From assembly GCA_020025295.1 (NCBI GenBank), contig JAHHSJ010000001.1:1-64000 (forward strand): DNA of 64,000 nucleotides, written 5' to 3'. Below, piece after piece: positions 28,062 through 37,116 of the stretch; within the stretch, counting starts at the first letter, position 1, and each line of letters opens with the position of its first letter. The DNA is from Oscillospiraceae bacterium (GTDB lineage: Bacteria > Bacillota > Clostridia > Oscillospirales > Oscillospiraceae). The notes under the pieces are model-generated. The model was not told the origin of the DNA and made no database searches. It saw only the letters and a list, made by a program, of their open reading frames with translations. Made by a program: the position numbers and the translations under genes.

Positions 28062-28098
28062 ACACAGGCGGTCCGTTCTACTGACCGCCCGTGTTTTT
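28062..28098 (+). terminator. Terminator of the bce-like operon
   Basis: Stem acacaggcggtc/gaccgcccgtgt (28062-28073/28083-28094, one A-C mismatch), followed by TTTTT. Confidence 0.8.
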
Positions 28099-28125
28099 GC
28101 TTTCCAAAGGCACTTGTGGATAAAA

Positions 28126-28161
28126 AACCGGCACAGAGGACGAAAGTGCTCTGTGCCGGTT
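28126..28161 (-). terminator. Terminator of the YdjI/G/H-like operon
   Basis: A perfect 13-bp stem aaccggcacagag/ctctgtgccggtt; T-runs occur on both sides, so it can work in both directions. Confidence 0.85.
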
Positions 28162-28198
28162 GGTTTTTAGACGCTATACACGCCGAATGTGGAAAGAA

Positions 28199-29008
28199 TC
28201 AGAACTTTCCGCTGGCGCTGGAGCCGCCGCTGCTGCGAGTGGTAGTTCCGCCGCCGGAACCGCTGGATTTGGAAGGCGGATCGTACACACGGGACTGGGT
28301 GGTGTGGGTGTAGCGGTCCTGCTGACGAGTCAGCTGCAAACCGCCGGCAGCCACAAAGGCCTCCGCCTGCGTGCCGTGAGCCACCGATTTCAGCTGGTGC
28401 TTCAACAGGAAGGCCACCAGAACGGCGACCAGAATACCCAGCACAGTGCAGGCGATGATGCCGTACATTCTGGCGTTGGGATTTGTGGGGACATTGTTTA
28501 CATCCACCGGATTTCCGGCCAGAGCGGCGTCCAGCATTTCGCCGCAGCGCTGCTGATAGTCCTCAAAGCCGTCGTACCACACATCCTTGCGAAAATCGTC
28601 CAGGAAGGATTCGCTGAGGTACTGCTTGCCGTAGTCAGTGAAGGCAGTGTTGCCGTAACCGAAGGCGAACATCGACCAGTCCCGGGCCTCCATGGACAGA
28701 AGCAGGAGCAGGCCGCTCTGATCGCTGCCTTCTCCCAGCTCGTTGGAGAGGTAAATCTCCTCTGCTGCGGATTCCGGGTCGTAGGTGTCAGTGTAGGTGA
28801 GATAATCGTCCACAGTGACGATGTACACGCCGAAGTTGTACTTCTCGGACAGCTCCGCTGCGTTTTCCTCCAGAGTGTCCAGTTCCTCAGAGGTCAGCAG
28901 TCCGGCGGTGTCCGTCACATAGTTGAGCTGAGTTTCGGCCGAGGCAGGAATACACAGCTGCACCGCCAGTACAAGCCCCAGAAGCAGGGCAGTCAGTTTC
29001 TTTTTCAT
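28199..29008 (-). CDS. TPM-domain membrane protein (YdjH-like)
   Basis: A 269-residue secreted-then-anchored protein. A signal peptide (residues 1-25, ending ASA) leads to a TPM domain (about 30-150, YVTDTAGLLTSEELDTLEENA, and a GYGNTAFTDYGKQYL block), a membrane helix (about 180-203) and a Ser/Gly-rich tail (SSGSGGGTTTRSSGGSS). TPM proteins act in membrane-protein quality control or as acid-phosphatase-like modules. In B. subtilis the equivalent YdjH is made with YdjG and YdjI. Start at 29008 (ATGAAAAAG) was preferred over a GTG nine bases upstream. Last gene of the unit. Confidence 0.83.
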   Translation of the reverse strand: MKKKLTALLLGLVLAVQLCIPASAETQLNYVTDTAGLLTSEELDTLEENAAELSEKYNFGVYIVTVDDYLTYTDTYDPESAAEEIYLSNELGEGSDQSGLLLLLSMEARDWSMFAFGYGNTAFTDYGKQYLSESFLDDFRKDVWYDGFEDYQQRCGEMLDAALAGNPVDVNNVPTNPNARMYGIIACTVLGILVAVLVAFLLKHQLKSVAHGTQAEAFVAAGGLQLTRQQDRYTHTTQSRVYDPPSKSSGSGGGTTTRSSGGSSASGKF

Positions 29009-29024
29009 ATGCTCCACCCCTCTC

Positions 29025-30170
29025 TTACAGGAACAGGTTGCCGATCATGCGGCCCAGCGGTCCGGAGAACAGCAGGCTCAGCACCACGGAAGCACCCACG
29101 GCGGTGCCGCCGAGCCAAGCAAAGAACTTGCCCTTGTCGGCAGGCAGGTCGCCCACCATTTTTCCGGTCTGACCGTTCATGGCGAACAGGTAGTTCTTGC
29201 CCTGCCACTTGGTGGTCAGCAGCCAGACGGGAAGCATGGCGTATTTCACTTCGCCACGCTTGAGGGCCACACGCTTGGTGCGGGTGGACACGGTGGCGTA
29301 GCCGACCACGGTTTCCCGTACACGGTCCGCAGCGGTGTTTTTGCACCGCTCGTCGGCACGCTTGGAGGCGGCAGTGGCGTCCACATCGTACTTGTCGGCG
29401 AGGAAGCCGGGGAGATAGGCGGTGGAAAAGTCCTTCAGTTCCTTGTAGTCGTAAGGCTCGATGGAGTCCATGTAGTCGTCGGGCATCTTGGTCGAGCCGT
29501 CCACCGGGACCTTCTCGAAGCCGATGGAGCCGGAACGGACAATGTCATAGTGCTTGGTTCGGGTCACCCGATAGTCGCCCTCACGGGAGGTGGTGGAGGT
29601 GGTGGCGTGGAAGGTCATATCCACATCAGCGACGCCATCGAAGAGCCAGAAGGGAACATAGACACCCTTGATCTCCTCAATGTGGTTCTGTGCCTTAAAG
29701 GCCTTGGGCAGCAGCAGCTTGCCCTTGTAGTGCTTCTTGAGGGCCTTGACGGCATCCTCCCGGCTGAGCTTGAAGGGAAGCACATAGTCGGGACGCAGCG
29801 TGCCGCCGAACTGACCGGGCACCACGGTGGGGTTGCCGCAGTAGGGGCAGCTGGTGGCGGCGGTGGTTTCGTCGCAGATCAGCTCCGCACCGCAGGAGGG
29901 ACAGGAGTAGGCACGCATTTTTTCGGCTTCCTCGCCCCAGTCACCGCCTGCATCGGACACATCCCAGCCGTTGTCCTCGCTGGCTTGTTTTTCCTCTGCT
30001 GCCTGAAACGCGGCTTCCGCCTTGGTTTCCTTTTCGGCATACAGAGCCTCAATTTCCTGAACCTCGTATGTACTGCCGCAGTAATCGCACTCCAGCTTGC
30101 CGGAGGCACCCACAAAATGAAGCGGGCCTGTGCAGGCAGGACATTTGTAGTTAGTCACCTGATCGGGCAT
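29025..30170 (-). CDS. Zinc-ribbon membrane protein (YdjG-like)
   Basis: A 381-residue protein with two zinc ribbons (Cys10/13/28/31 and Cys90/93/108/111) joined by an acidic, Ala/Glu-rich linker, then a beta-rich domain (about 115-330, IKGVYVPFWLFDGVADVDM) and a hydrophobic C-terminal helix (about 350-375). Such proteins are often annotated TFIIB-type zinc ribbon or, wrongly, PriA helicase; no helicase motif is present. It corresponds to B. subtilis YdjG, which forms a membrane complex with YdjH and YdjI. It lies 16 bases before the TPM gene. Confidence 0.82.
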   Translation of the reverse strand: MPDQVTNYKCPACTGPLHFVGASGKLECDYCGSTYEVQEIEALYAEKETKAEAAFQAAEEKQASEDNGWDVSDAGGDWGEEAEKMRAYSCPSCGAELICDETTAATSCPYCGNPTVVPGQFGGTLRPDYVLPFKLSREDAVKALKKHYKGKLLLPKAFKAQNHIEEIKGVYVPFWLFDGVADVDMTFHATTSTTSREGDYRVTRTKHYDIVRSGSIGFEKVPVDGSTKMPDDYMDSIEPYDYKELKDFSTAYLPGFLADKYDVDATAASKRADERCKNTAADRVRETVVGYATVSTRTKRVALKRGEVKYAMLPVWLLTTKWQGKNYLFAMNGQTGKMVGDLPADKGKFFAWLGGTAVGASVVLSLLFSGPLGRMIGNLFL

Positions 30171-30257
30171 GATTGTCCCTCCTTTAATCTCTCTTTATCG
30201 GAATGAGAACCCCGGCCCTGTACCGAAGGCGGCACAGAGCCGGACATTTGACTGAAC

Positions 30258-31658
30258 TTACAGCAGATCGCCGTCGTCAAAGGGGTCGCCGCACTCGGGG
30301 CAGAACTTAGGCGGATGGGCGGGATCGGCAGGCTCCCAGCCGCACTTGTCGCACTTGTACTGGGGTACACCGGCAGGCTTTTTGGTGCCGCACTCAGGGC
30401 AGAACTTGCCCTTGCTGAGCTTGCCGCAGGTGGGACAGGTCCAGCCGTCCGCAGCCGGGGCGGCAGGCTTGGGCTTGCCGCATTCAGGGCAGAATTTGCC
30501 GGTGACCACGCTGCCGCAGGAGCAGGTCCAGCGCTCTTCCGGAGCCGGCTTTGCCTTGCCGCAGCCGGAACAGAAGCTGCCGGTGTTGCCGGTCTGACCG
30601 CAGGAACAGGTCCAGCCTGCCGCAGCGGCGGCCGCTTGCTGCTGAGCCTGCTGCTGGCCCATCTGGAACAGGCTCTGGGCGTTCATTCCACCCACCTGAC
30701 CGGCCATATTCATGCCCATGAAGGCCATAGCCGGGCCGGTGCTCTTGTTCTCGGCGGCAGAGCGCATAGCGTCCGCCTGAGCGCTCACCATATGGGCGGC
30801 GGCACGAGTGGGATCCATGAAGGCGGCGTTGCGCTGCAGCTCCTTGATCATCTTCTCGTCTTCCTCGTCAGCCTTGACGGAGGACACGCCGCAGGAAACG
30901 ATTTCAATGCCACGAAGTTCCTTCCACTTGGCGGAAAGCTCCTCGTTCAGCACCTGAGCCAGCTCAGTCGTGTGGCCGGGCAGGGCAGAGTAACGGATGC
31001 CCATGGCACTGATTTTGGCAAAGCCGGGCTGGAGTGCCGTGAGCAGCTCGGTTTTCAGCTGGCTGTCCAGACGGTCACGGGTGTACTCGTCGGCAATGTT
31101 GCCGCAGACATTGGTGTAGAACAGCAGGGGGTTGGTGATCCGATAGCTGTATTCGCCGAAGCAGCGGATGGCGATATCGATGTCGATGCCGGCCCGCTCA
31201 TCCACCACACGGAAGGGCACGGGAGAGGGAGTTCCGTACTTGTTGCTCAGCATCTCACGGATGTTGAAGTAATAGACCCGCTGATCCTTGGCAGCCACGC
31301 CGCCGAAGGCGATACGCTTGCCAATGGCGTTGAAGGTCTGCACCACGCCGTCGCCCAGATCGCCGGAGAAGATGGAGGACTCGGTGGAGGCGTCAAAGAC
31401 GAATTCACCGGGCACGGCGGACAACTCCACCACCTTGCCCTGCTCCACGATGAGCATACACTGGCCGTCGGCTACGGCAACCACAGAGCCGCTGGAAATG
31501 ATGTTGTTGCCGCCCTTGTTGGAGAAACGGCCGGAGGTGCGGGGTTTGCCCTTGGCGACCAGAACATGGTCAGGCAGTGCTTCACAGTAAAAATATTCCT
31601 TCCACTGGTCGGCCAGCACGCCTTTGGTGGACTGGATTGCAGCTTTAATAAGTCCCAT
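30258..31658 (-). CDS. SPFH-domain protein with zinc-ribbon array (YdjI-like)
   Basis: A 466-residue protein. An SPFH/band-7-type domain (about residues 20-310, LVAKGKPRTSGRFSNKGGNN at its start) is followed by an Ala/Gln-rich linker with a Gln run and by four consecutive zinc ribbons in the last 115 residues (CSCG..CSGCG, CSCG..CPECG, CPTCG..CPECG, CDKCG..CPECG). B. subtilis YdjI (about 320 residues) has fewer. SPFH proteins scaffold membrane microdomains; YdjGHI help place PspA at stressed membrane. No pspA gene is in this window. ATG at 31658 follows GAGAGGAGT. Confidence 0.83.
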   Translation of the reverse strand: MGLIKAAIQSTKGVLADQWKEYFYCEALPDHVLVAKGKPRTSGRFSNKGGNNIISSGSVVAVADGQCMLIVEQGKVVELSAVPGEFVFDASTESSIFSGDLGDGVVQTFNAIGKRIAFGGVAAKDQRVYYFNIREMLSNKYGTPSPVPFRVVDERAGIDIDIAIRCFGEYSYRITNPLLFYTNVCGNIADEYTRDRLDSQLKTELLTALQPGFAKISAMGIRYSALPGHTTELAQVLNEELSAKWKELRGIEIVSCGVSSVKADEEDEKMIKELQRNAAFMDPTRAAAHMVSAQADAMRSAAENKSTGPAMAFMGMNMAGQVGGMNAQSLFQMGQQQAQQQAAAAAAGWTCSCGQTGNTGSFCSGCGKAKPAPEERWTCSCGSVVTGKFCPECGKPKPAAPAADGWTCPTCGKLSKGKFCPECGTKKPAGVPQYKCDKCGWEPADPAHPPKFCPECGDPFDDGDLL

Positions 31659-31777
31659 GGTTTGTACTCCTCTCGTAATCAATCAAACTGTCAGTTCCGC
31701 CCGGGCGGCAGGCAAATGCACCGGGAGCCGGGAAGGAAACGGAATGATGTTGTCATGTAAATGGGAACGCCCCGGCG

Positions 31778-32104
31778 TTATTCCGCCGTGTGGTCGGATT
31801 CCGCCGAAGTAGGCTCACTGCCAAAGCCGGGGAAAACCTCCTCCTGCTTTGCGGAATAGGGGTTCTTGTTGGGCTTTACCGGGTCACGGGTCTGACTGCT
31901 GTGGTTGGCCCAGTACACAATGGCGGTCAGGATCAGTGCCTCCACACCCCAAATGACACAGGCGGCCCAGCAGAACAGCAGGGAAAAATCCAGCCAGAAA
32001 TGCAGGATCAGCAGTACCAGTGCGGCAATGCCCCACCAAAAGTGGAGAGCCATATTGGAGAGAAAACACATCAAGAATCCTTTTGACGGATCGGCTTTTC
32101 GCAT
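31778..32104 (-). CDS. Small two-helix membrane protein, first gene of YdjI/G/H-like unit
   Basis: A 108-residue protein with two closely spaced hydrophobic helices (about residues 13-33 and 36-60, rich in Trp and Phe) and an acidic, Pro-containing C-terminal tail. I do not recognise the family. It precedes the SPFH gene by 119 bases on the same strand with no terminator between, so it is probably cotranscribed. AAAGGAG lies nine bases upstream of ATG at 32104. Confidence 0.65.
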   Translation of the reverse strand: MRKADPSKGFLMCFLSNMALHFWWGIAALVLLILHFWLDFSLLFCWAACVIWGVEALILTAIVYWANHSSQTRDPVKPNKNPYSAKQEEVFPGFGSEPTSAESDHTAE

Positions 32105-32182
32105 GAGCGTACGCTCCTTTCTATGCCCCGGAGCCTGCGCTGGGGGCAAATGAAATTAGATTTCGAATGGGAAGTTCTAGTA

Positions 32183-32208
32183 TAGGGCTATTATAGTCAA
32201 TCGCCCTA
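32183..32208 (-). promoter_or_regulatory. Candidate promoter of YdjI/G/H-like operon with inverted repeat
   Basis: Perfect TATAAT on the minus strand (32190-32195) with a poor -35; an inverted repeat tagggc/gcccta (32183-32188/32203-32208) flanks the -10, as an operator might. Confidence 0.45.
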
Positions 32209-32285
32209 AAAAAAGCTATCTCTTTTCAAGAAAATTTATATCTTTTGCGTAGGGTATTTTAAGGCATGTGGAAAAGGACAAAAGA

Positions 32286-32316
32286 AAGGGTGTGGAAGAG
32301 AAACTTCCACACCCTT
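32286..32316 (-). terminator. Terminator of PrsW gene
   Basis: A perfect 13-bp stem aagggtgtggaag/cttccacaccctt with loop agaaa, directly after the stop codon; minus-strand tail TTTCTTTTG. Confidence 0.85.
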
Positions 32317-32319
32317 GAA

Positions 32320-33042
32320 TCAGCAGCGATCGGAGGAGGACTCATATATGGGCCGGTCGGAACGGGCCGCTGCGTGCAGCAAGCGGTAGACCAACAGGAA
32401 CATGAGTACCGTAAAAATCAAAAAGACCCACGAGGCAGCCGTGCTGTCCAGCATCAGGCAGAAATCATAGAATCCATGCACCAGCGTGGGAATCAGGAAG
32501 GCCAGCCACTGGTTTTTACGCTCTCCCACGGAATCGCCGTGGATAAAGCAGTTTCTGGCCCGACCGTAAAATACGCCCATCAGGATAGAGAAGCACAGGT
32601 GCGCCGGGACAGCAGTAATGGCACGGGCCAGAGCGGTGGCCAGACCGTAGGAAAAGACATACTTCAAATTCTCAATGGCGGCAAAGCCCAGAGACACAAA
32701 GGCGGAGTACACCACAGCGTCAAAGAGAAAGTCAAAGTGCGGGGAATTCCAAGAAATCCGCTTCAGGAAGAACCACTTGCTGCCCTCTTCCACACAGGCC
32801 ACACAGACGAAAGCCAGCAGAAAGTGGTAGGCATAGTAGTCAAACAGCGGATTCAGCAGCCGATTCAGAACATCCCCCAGCACGGATTCCAGTGCCAGAG
32901 AGGCGAGGACAGAACCGCCTCCGCCCAGCAGAAGCAGCCGGGCCAGCAGCTCGGGCGGCTCTTTTTCGATTTCATCCTGCTTGTAGATGTACTTCAGCAG
33001 GAGAAATGCCGGAAGCAGGGCGGCAATGGTGTAAATTCGCAT
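32320..33042 (-). CDS. PrsW-family intramembrane metalloprotease
   Basis: A 240-residue polytopic protease-family protein. The family's metal-site motifs appear inside hydrophobic segments: VEEGSKWFF (EExxK), GFAAIENLKYV (FxxxE), VPAHLCFSILMG and LVHGFYDF. In B. subtilis PrsW makes the site-1 cut in anti-sigma factor RsiW; other family members act on other membrane substrates, and no sigma/anti-sigma pair is nearby. ATG at 33042 follows GGGAGGG. It may share a transcript with the CBS gene 58 bases upstream. Confidence 0.88.
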   Translation of the reverse strand: MRIYTIAALLPAFLLLKYIYKQDEIEKEPPELLARLLLLGGGGSVLASLALESVLGDVLNRLLNPLFDYYAYHFLLAFVCVACVEEGSKWFFLKRISWNSPHFDFLFDAVVYSAFVSLGFAAIENLKYVFSYGLATALARAITAVPAHLCFSILMGVFYGRARNCFIHGDSVGERKNQWLAFLIPTLVHGFYDFCLMLDSTAASWVFLIFTVLMFLLVYRLLHAAARSDRPIYESSSDRC

Positions 33043-33100
33043 GGGACAACCCTCCCAATCATGGTTTGTCCCACCATTATAGCAAGCGAAAAAGGAAATG

Positions 33101-33535
33101 TCATCCCCTCTTTTGACGAATCCCGGCGCAGATATCACTGAGGGTCTGAGCGGCTTCCATTTCCCATGTTCGGCTCCGGGCCAAGTCTCCCAGAGACACC
33201 ATTCCCACCAGCGTTCCGTCCTCCACCACCGGCAGACGGCGAATCTGGCTGTGGGCCATGCGATGGGCTGCCTCGGTGACGGACTGCTCCGGGGAAACGG
33301 TGATGGGAGCGATGGACATAATGTCCTGCACGGGAACCCGAACCGGGTCCTGCCCTGCGGCGACGCAGCGCAGCACAATGTCCCGGTCGGTGACGATGCC
33401 CAACAACCGACCGGAGCGGTCACACACCGGAAGCGCCCCGAGATCGTGGCGGCTCAGCAGCCGTGCCGCCAAAGCGGCACTTTCGTCCGGGGAAATGGTG
33501 ACGACGGACTTGTTCATCAGCCCTCGAATACGCAT
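33101..33535 (-). CDS. Tandem CBS-domain protein
   Basis: A 144-residue protein made almost wholly of two CBS motifs (about residues 5-60, VVTISPDESAALAARLL...GIVTDRDIV, and 70-125, PITVSPEQSVTEAAHRM...GMVSLGDLA), forming one Bateman module. These bind adenine nucleotides and usually sense energy status. Stand-alone versions lack an output domain; the partner is unknown. AGGAGGAAC precedes ATG. Upstream is the bidirectional terminator of htrA. Confidence 0.88.
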   Translation of the reverse strand: MRIRGLMNKSVVTISPDESAALAARLLSRHDLGALPVCDRSGRLLGIVTDRDIVLRCVAAGQDPVRVPVQDIMSIAPITVSPEQSVTEAAHRMAHSQIRRLPVVEDGTLVGMVSLGDLARSRTWEMEAAQTLSDICAGIRQKRG

Positions 33536-33554
33536 AGCAGGTTCCTCCTATCAA

Positions 33555-33597
33555 AAAAACGCCTTCTCTGAGAGTATCTCCCGGAGAAGGCGTTTTT
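33555..33597. terminator. Bidirectional terminator after htrA
   Basis: Stem aaaaacgccttctc/gagaaggcgttttt (33555-33568/33584-33597) with T-runs in both directions. It ends the regulator-kinase-HtrA transcript. Confidence 0.9.
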
Positions 33598-33605
33598 AAC
33601 CATAA

Positions 33606-34946
33606 TCAATTCAGTTCGTTCTGTTCCATCAGCTGGAGGGACAGGTCAAAGGTTTCGCCGTCCCGACAGACGGTGATGGAAACCGTGTCACCCACATGGC
33701 GGCTGCCCAGATTGGCGTCCCCCACCGTGTGAATGGGAGAACCATCCAGATGGGTGATAATGTCGCCGGGGGCAAGCCCTGCGTCGGCGGCACCGGAGTT
33801 TTCTGCCACCGAAACCACATAAAGTCCGTCCACCAGAGCGTCCTCGTGGGCGCCGGCAGTGACGGAATAGCAGGTGATGCCCAGAACGGGATGCTCCACC
33901 TTACCCTCCTTGGCCAGAGTGTCAGTGACACGCTTGGCGACGGTAGAGGGGATGGCAAAGCCCATGCCCTCGATGCCGGATTCCGGGTCGATGAGCTTCA
34001 TGTTGACCACGCCCACCACCTGACCGTAGGCGTTGATGAGGGGGCCGCCGGAGTTGCCCACATTCAATGCGGTGGTGGTCTGGAGCAGGGTCATGGTGTA
34101 GCCATCCATGTTGACGGTGCGGTTAATGGCGGAAATAATGCCGTTGGAGAAGGTGCCGGAATATTCCATGCCCATGGGGTTGCCGATGGCAAAGCATTCG
34201 TCTCCCACATGAATCTCACTGCTGGCGGCGAACTGAGCCGGAACAAGCCCCTCAGCGTCAATTTTCAGCAGCGCCAGATCGGTGTTTTCGTCATCACCCA
34301 CCAGAAGGGCGTTGTAAATCTTGCCATCGTGGGTGATGACCTCTGCCTCTTCCGCACCGGCTACCACGTGCTGGTTGGTGAGAATGCAGCCATCCTCGCT
34401 CAGCACAATGCCGGTGGCACAGGCACCGCCGTCCTCGTCGTAGACCAGAATGGAAACGACGCTGGGAATCAGCTTGTCATAGATGTCCCGATAGGAGAGG
34501 GGAGTGGTGTCCGAAGCGGACAGGGTGAGAGAGAAATCCAATGGATCGGAGTAGCGCTCAATGAAGCTGGGACCGAAATCGGAATCCTCCACCGCCTCAA
34601 TCTCCGAATCAAAGGGAGCCTCGGAATGGGGCTTGGAGTCCGGAGGGATGGGAGCCACGGAGTGGGAGAGATTGTCGGAATTGAGGGAAATCTGAAGCGA
34701 GGTAAACACCAGCACCAGCAGGACGATGCCCAGCACCAGCAGGACCTTTTTGCTCTTGGATCGGGCAGAGCGGCTGGGCTTTGCCGTATAGGTGACTGTG
34801 CTGCTGCCGCCGTCGGTCTGCACGGAGGTGCCTGCGGGAGCGGCGGAGCGGTGGGGCCGCTTTTGGGGGCGAGGAGCCGCGGCACGATCCCACGGGTCAT
34901 CGTAGGTGCTTGGGCGACTCCCTTTATATTGATCCCAGTCGTACAT
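33606..34946 (-). CDS. htrA: HtrA/DegP-like serine protease with PDZ domain
   Basis: A 446-residue membrane-anchored quality-control protease. A basic, Pro-rich cytoplasmic start (1-65) leads to one membrane helix (about 67-86), then a trypsin-like domain with His193 (TNQHVVAG), Asp223 (NTDLALLK) and Ser299 (GNSGGPL), and one PDZ domain (about 345-440, GLAPGDIITHLDG). It degrades misfolded exported proteins. It is third gene after a response regulator and kinase, like the CssRS-HtrA circuit of Bacillus, except that here all three are in one unit. Confidence 0.93.
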   Translation of the reverse strand: MYDWDQYKGSRPSTYDDPWDRAAAPRPQKRPHRSAAPAGTSVQTDGGSSTVTYTAKPSRSARSKSKKVLLVLGIVLLVLVFTSLQISLNSDNLSHSVAPIPPDSKPHSEAPFDSEIEAVEDSDFGPSFIERYSDPLDFSLTLSASDTTPLSYRDIYDKLIPSVVSILVYDEDGGACATGIVLSEDGCILTNQHVVAGAEEAEVITHDGKIYNALLVGDDENTDLALLKIDAEGLVPAQFAASSEIHVGDECFAIGNPMGMEYSGTFSNGIISAINRTVNMDGYTMTLLQTTTALNVGNSGGPLINAYGQVVGVVNMKLIDPESGIEGMGFAIPSTVAKRVTDTLAKEGKVEHPVLGITCYSVTAGAHEDALVDGLYVVSVAENSGAADAGLAPGDIITHLDGSPIHTVGDANLGSRHVGDTVSITVCRDGETFDLSLQLMEQNELN

Positions 34947-34959
34947 AGGAAAACCTCCG

Positions 34960-36399
34960 TCAGCCGGCCAGAGCCAGCGTGAAAATGAATTCCGTCACAC
35001 CGTTTTCGCTGGTGACGGTGATATTCTCTTTGTGTTGGTTCAGAATGGTCTTGACGATGTGCAGTCCCAGACCCACGCCCTCTTTGTCCATACTCCGGGA
35101 GCGGTCGGACTTGTGGAAACGGTCAAAAATCACGCCGATTTCATCCGGAGGGATGGTCTCACCCTGATTTTTGACGCTAATGTAGGCCTTTCTGCCCTTG
35201 GTGGTGATGCTGACACCGATCACAGAGCCGGGACAGGCGAATTTGGCGGCGTTGTCCAGCAGGTTGTAGCAAACCTGCGTGATACCGTCCGGGTCACCCC
35301 AGACCAGCGTGCGCTTGTCGGGGATGTGGAGATCCATGTCCAGCCGGTGGGAGCGAATTTTGCCCTCCAAACTGATGACCGCCTGCACCATGGTTTCGCA
35401 GATGTCAAATTCCACCTGAGAGTTGACGGTTTCTCTGGACTGCAAGGCGCTCATGTCCAGCATACGGCGCACCAGACGGCTAAGCCGTGCGGTTTCCGAA
35501 GCCACAACCTGAAGAGAGTCGTTGACCTTTTCCGGGGGAATGGTGCCGTCCAGAATTCCGCTGGTAAAGCCGGAAATGGTGGTCAGAGGGGTTTTCAGCT
35601 CGTGGGAAATGTTGGCGACGAACTCCCGGCGATCCTTTTCCGTCGAAGCCAGAGAGTCGGCCATGGTGTTAAAGGTGCAGGCCAGCTCACCCAGCTCGTC
35701 CTTGCGATGACAGTCGGTGACTCGAAGGTCATGCTCCCCCATGCCGAAGCGGCGGACGATATCCGTCAATTCCCGGAGGGGTTTCGCTTGCTGCAAGGAG
35801 AAGATGGAACTGGAGACAAAGGCGATGCAGAACACCACCACAGCGGTGAAGAAAAACAGGGTGGCGAGGGATCGCCACAGCACCATCAGATCGTCTGCGG
35901 AGGCGGTCATAAAGACCATAAACTCCATGTGAGGTCCGTCCGGAGTCTGAATGTAAATGGGGCGGCCGGAGGCGAAATGCACCGACGGGAAAATGCCCAG
36001 ATCCGACATACCGGAATAGCTGCCTTGCTGTTCCACGAGAGTGGTAATGCTGGAGGAAATGGTTTTGTCTCCGTAGGAGGAGCAGGTGCCGCTGCAATCG
36101 GCATAGCGGATGACCGTGCCGCTCTCATCGCACAGGAGCAGGTTTGCCTGAGAAATGCTGCTCAGAGCAGGGGAATAGAAGGGAAAGCCCTCCTGCTCCG
36201 AGGTGGGGGAGTAGCCCCGATCCAGCAGCTTCTGGGTCAGTACCGCCACATAGGAGACATTTTCGTCCATGGTCTGCGTCCGTTCCTGTACCATATAGCG
36301 GTAGCTCAGGGTCATGAAAGCCACCGCCAGCAGGAAAAAGGAAATGAGAATCATTCCGGCGGTCAGCAGGAAGTGGCGGCGAAACATGGAGTGTTTCAT
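34960..36399 (-). CDS. Sensor histidine kinase of the HtrA operon
   Basis: A 479-residue kinase: membrane helix (about 11-31), extracellular sensor (about 35-168) with a CSGTC cysteine pair, second helix (about 176-199), HAMP (about 203-255), HisKA with His266 in NISHELKTPLT, and HATPase with LLDNAAKF and KEGVGLGLHIV. The outside cysteines could respond to redox or folding stress, though this is inferred. Its ATG overlaps the regulator stop by four bases; htrA follows 13 bases later. Confidence 0.92.
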   Translation of the reverse strand: MKHSMFRRHFLLTAGMILISFFLLAVAFMTLSYRYMVQERTQTMDENVSYVAVLTQKLLDRGYSPTSEQEGFPFYSPALSSISQANLLLCDESGTVIRYADCSGTCSSYGDKTISSSITTLVEQQGSYSGMSDLGIFPSVHFASGRPIYIQTPDGPHMEFMVFMTASADDLMVLWRSLATLFFFTAVVVFCIAFVSSSIFSLQQAKPLRELTDIVRRFGMGEHDLRVTDCHRKDELGELACTFNTMADSLASTEKDRREFVANISHELKTPLTTISGFTSGILDGTIPPEKVNDSLQVVASETARLSRLVRRMLDMSALQSRETVNSQVEFDICETMVQAVISLEGKIRSHRLDMDLHIPDKRTLVWGDPDGITQVCYNLLDNAAKFACPGSVIGVSITTKGRKAYISVKNQGETIPPDEIGVIFDRFHKSDRSRSMDKEGVGLGLHIVKTILNQHKENITVTSENGVTEFIFTLALAG

Positions 36400-37085
36400 G
36401 CGTCCACCAACTCGAATTTATAGCCCACGCCCCAGACGGTTTTCAGGGTCCAGCGGTCGCTGACGCCTTCCAGCTTTTCTCTCAGGCGCTTGATATGCAC
36501 ATCCACCGTGCGGCTGTCGCCGAAGTAGTCGAAGCCCCACACCTCATCCAGCAGCTGGTTGCGGGTAAAGACCCGGTTGGGAGCGGAGGCCAGATGGTAC
36601 AGCAGCTCCATCTCCTTGGGGGGCGTGTCAATGCGCTTGCCATCCACCAGCAGCTCATAGGAGTCCAGATTGATGACCAGCTTGTCGAAGGTGAGCTTTT
36701 TCTCGTTCTTGCCGTCACCGTCACCGAACCGGCGCAGCACAGCGTGGATGCGGGCCAGAACTTCCTTCATGTCGAAGGGCTTTACAATATAGTCGTCGGC
36801 GCCCATTTCCAGACCGGCGACCTTGTCCTCAGTCTGACCCTTGGCGGTCATCATGATGATGGGCGTCTTGCCGGTCTCACGGATTTTGCGGCAGACCCCC
36901 CAGCCGTCCATGACGGGGAGCATGATGTCCAGCAGCACCAGATCCGGGTTCCAGCTGCGGTACAGCTCCACACCCTTGCCGCCGTCGGGGGCACTGTTGG
37001 TTTCAAAGCCCTCTTTTTCCAGATACAGCTGGAGCAGCTGGGTGATATTCGGGTCATCTTCAACGATCAAAACTTTCGTTGCCAT
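36396..37085 (-). CDS. OmpR-family response regulator of the HtrA operon
   Basis: A 229-residue response regulator. The receiver has VEDDPN, the phospho-accepting Asp in LVLLDIMLP (about residue 53), the switch Thr in MMTAKGQ and Lys in YIVKPFD; the winged helix ends in SRTVDVHIKRLREKL. It probably controls its own operon, including htrA. ATG at 37085 follows AGAGGTG. A perfect inverted repeat lies 31 bases upstream. Confidence 0.93.
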   Translation of the reverse strand: MATKVLIVEDDPNITQLLQLYLEKEGFETNSAPDGGKGVELYRSWNPDLVLLDIMLPVMDGWGVCRKIRETGKTPIIMMTAKGQTEDKVAGLEMGADDYIVKPFDMKEVLARIHAVLRRFGDGDGKNEKKLTFDKLVINLDSYELLVDGKRIDTPPKEMELLYHLASAPNRVFTRNQLLDEVWGFDYFGDSRTVDVHIKRLREKLEGVSDRWTLKTVWGVGYKFELVDA

Positions 37086-37116
37086 GAAAAACACCTCTCT
37101 CTGATAGTACACGGGT

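Noticed and set aside
29025..30170. PriA helicase annotation often given to such proteins
   Set aside because: Only zinc ribbons and a membrane helix are present; there are no Walker or helicase motifs.
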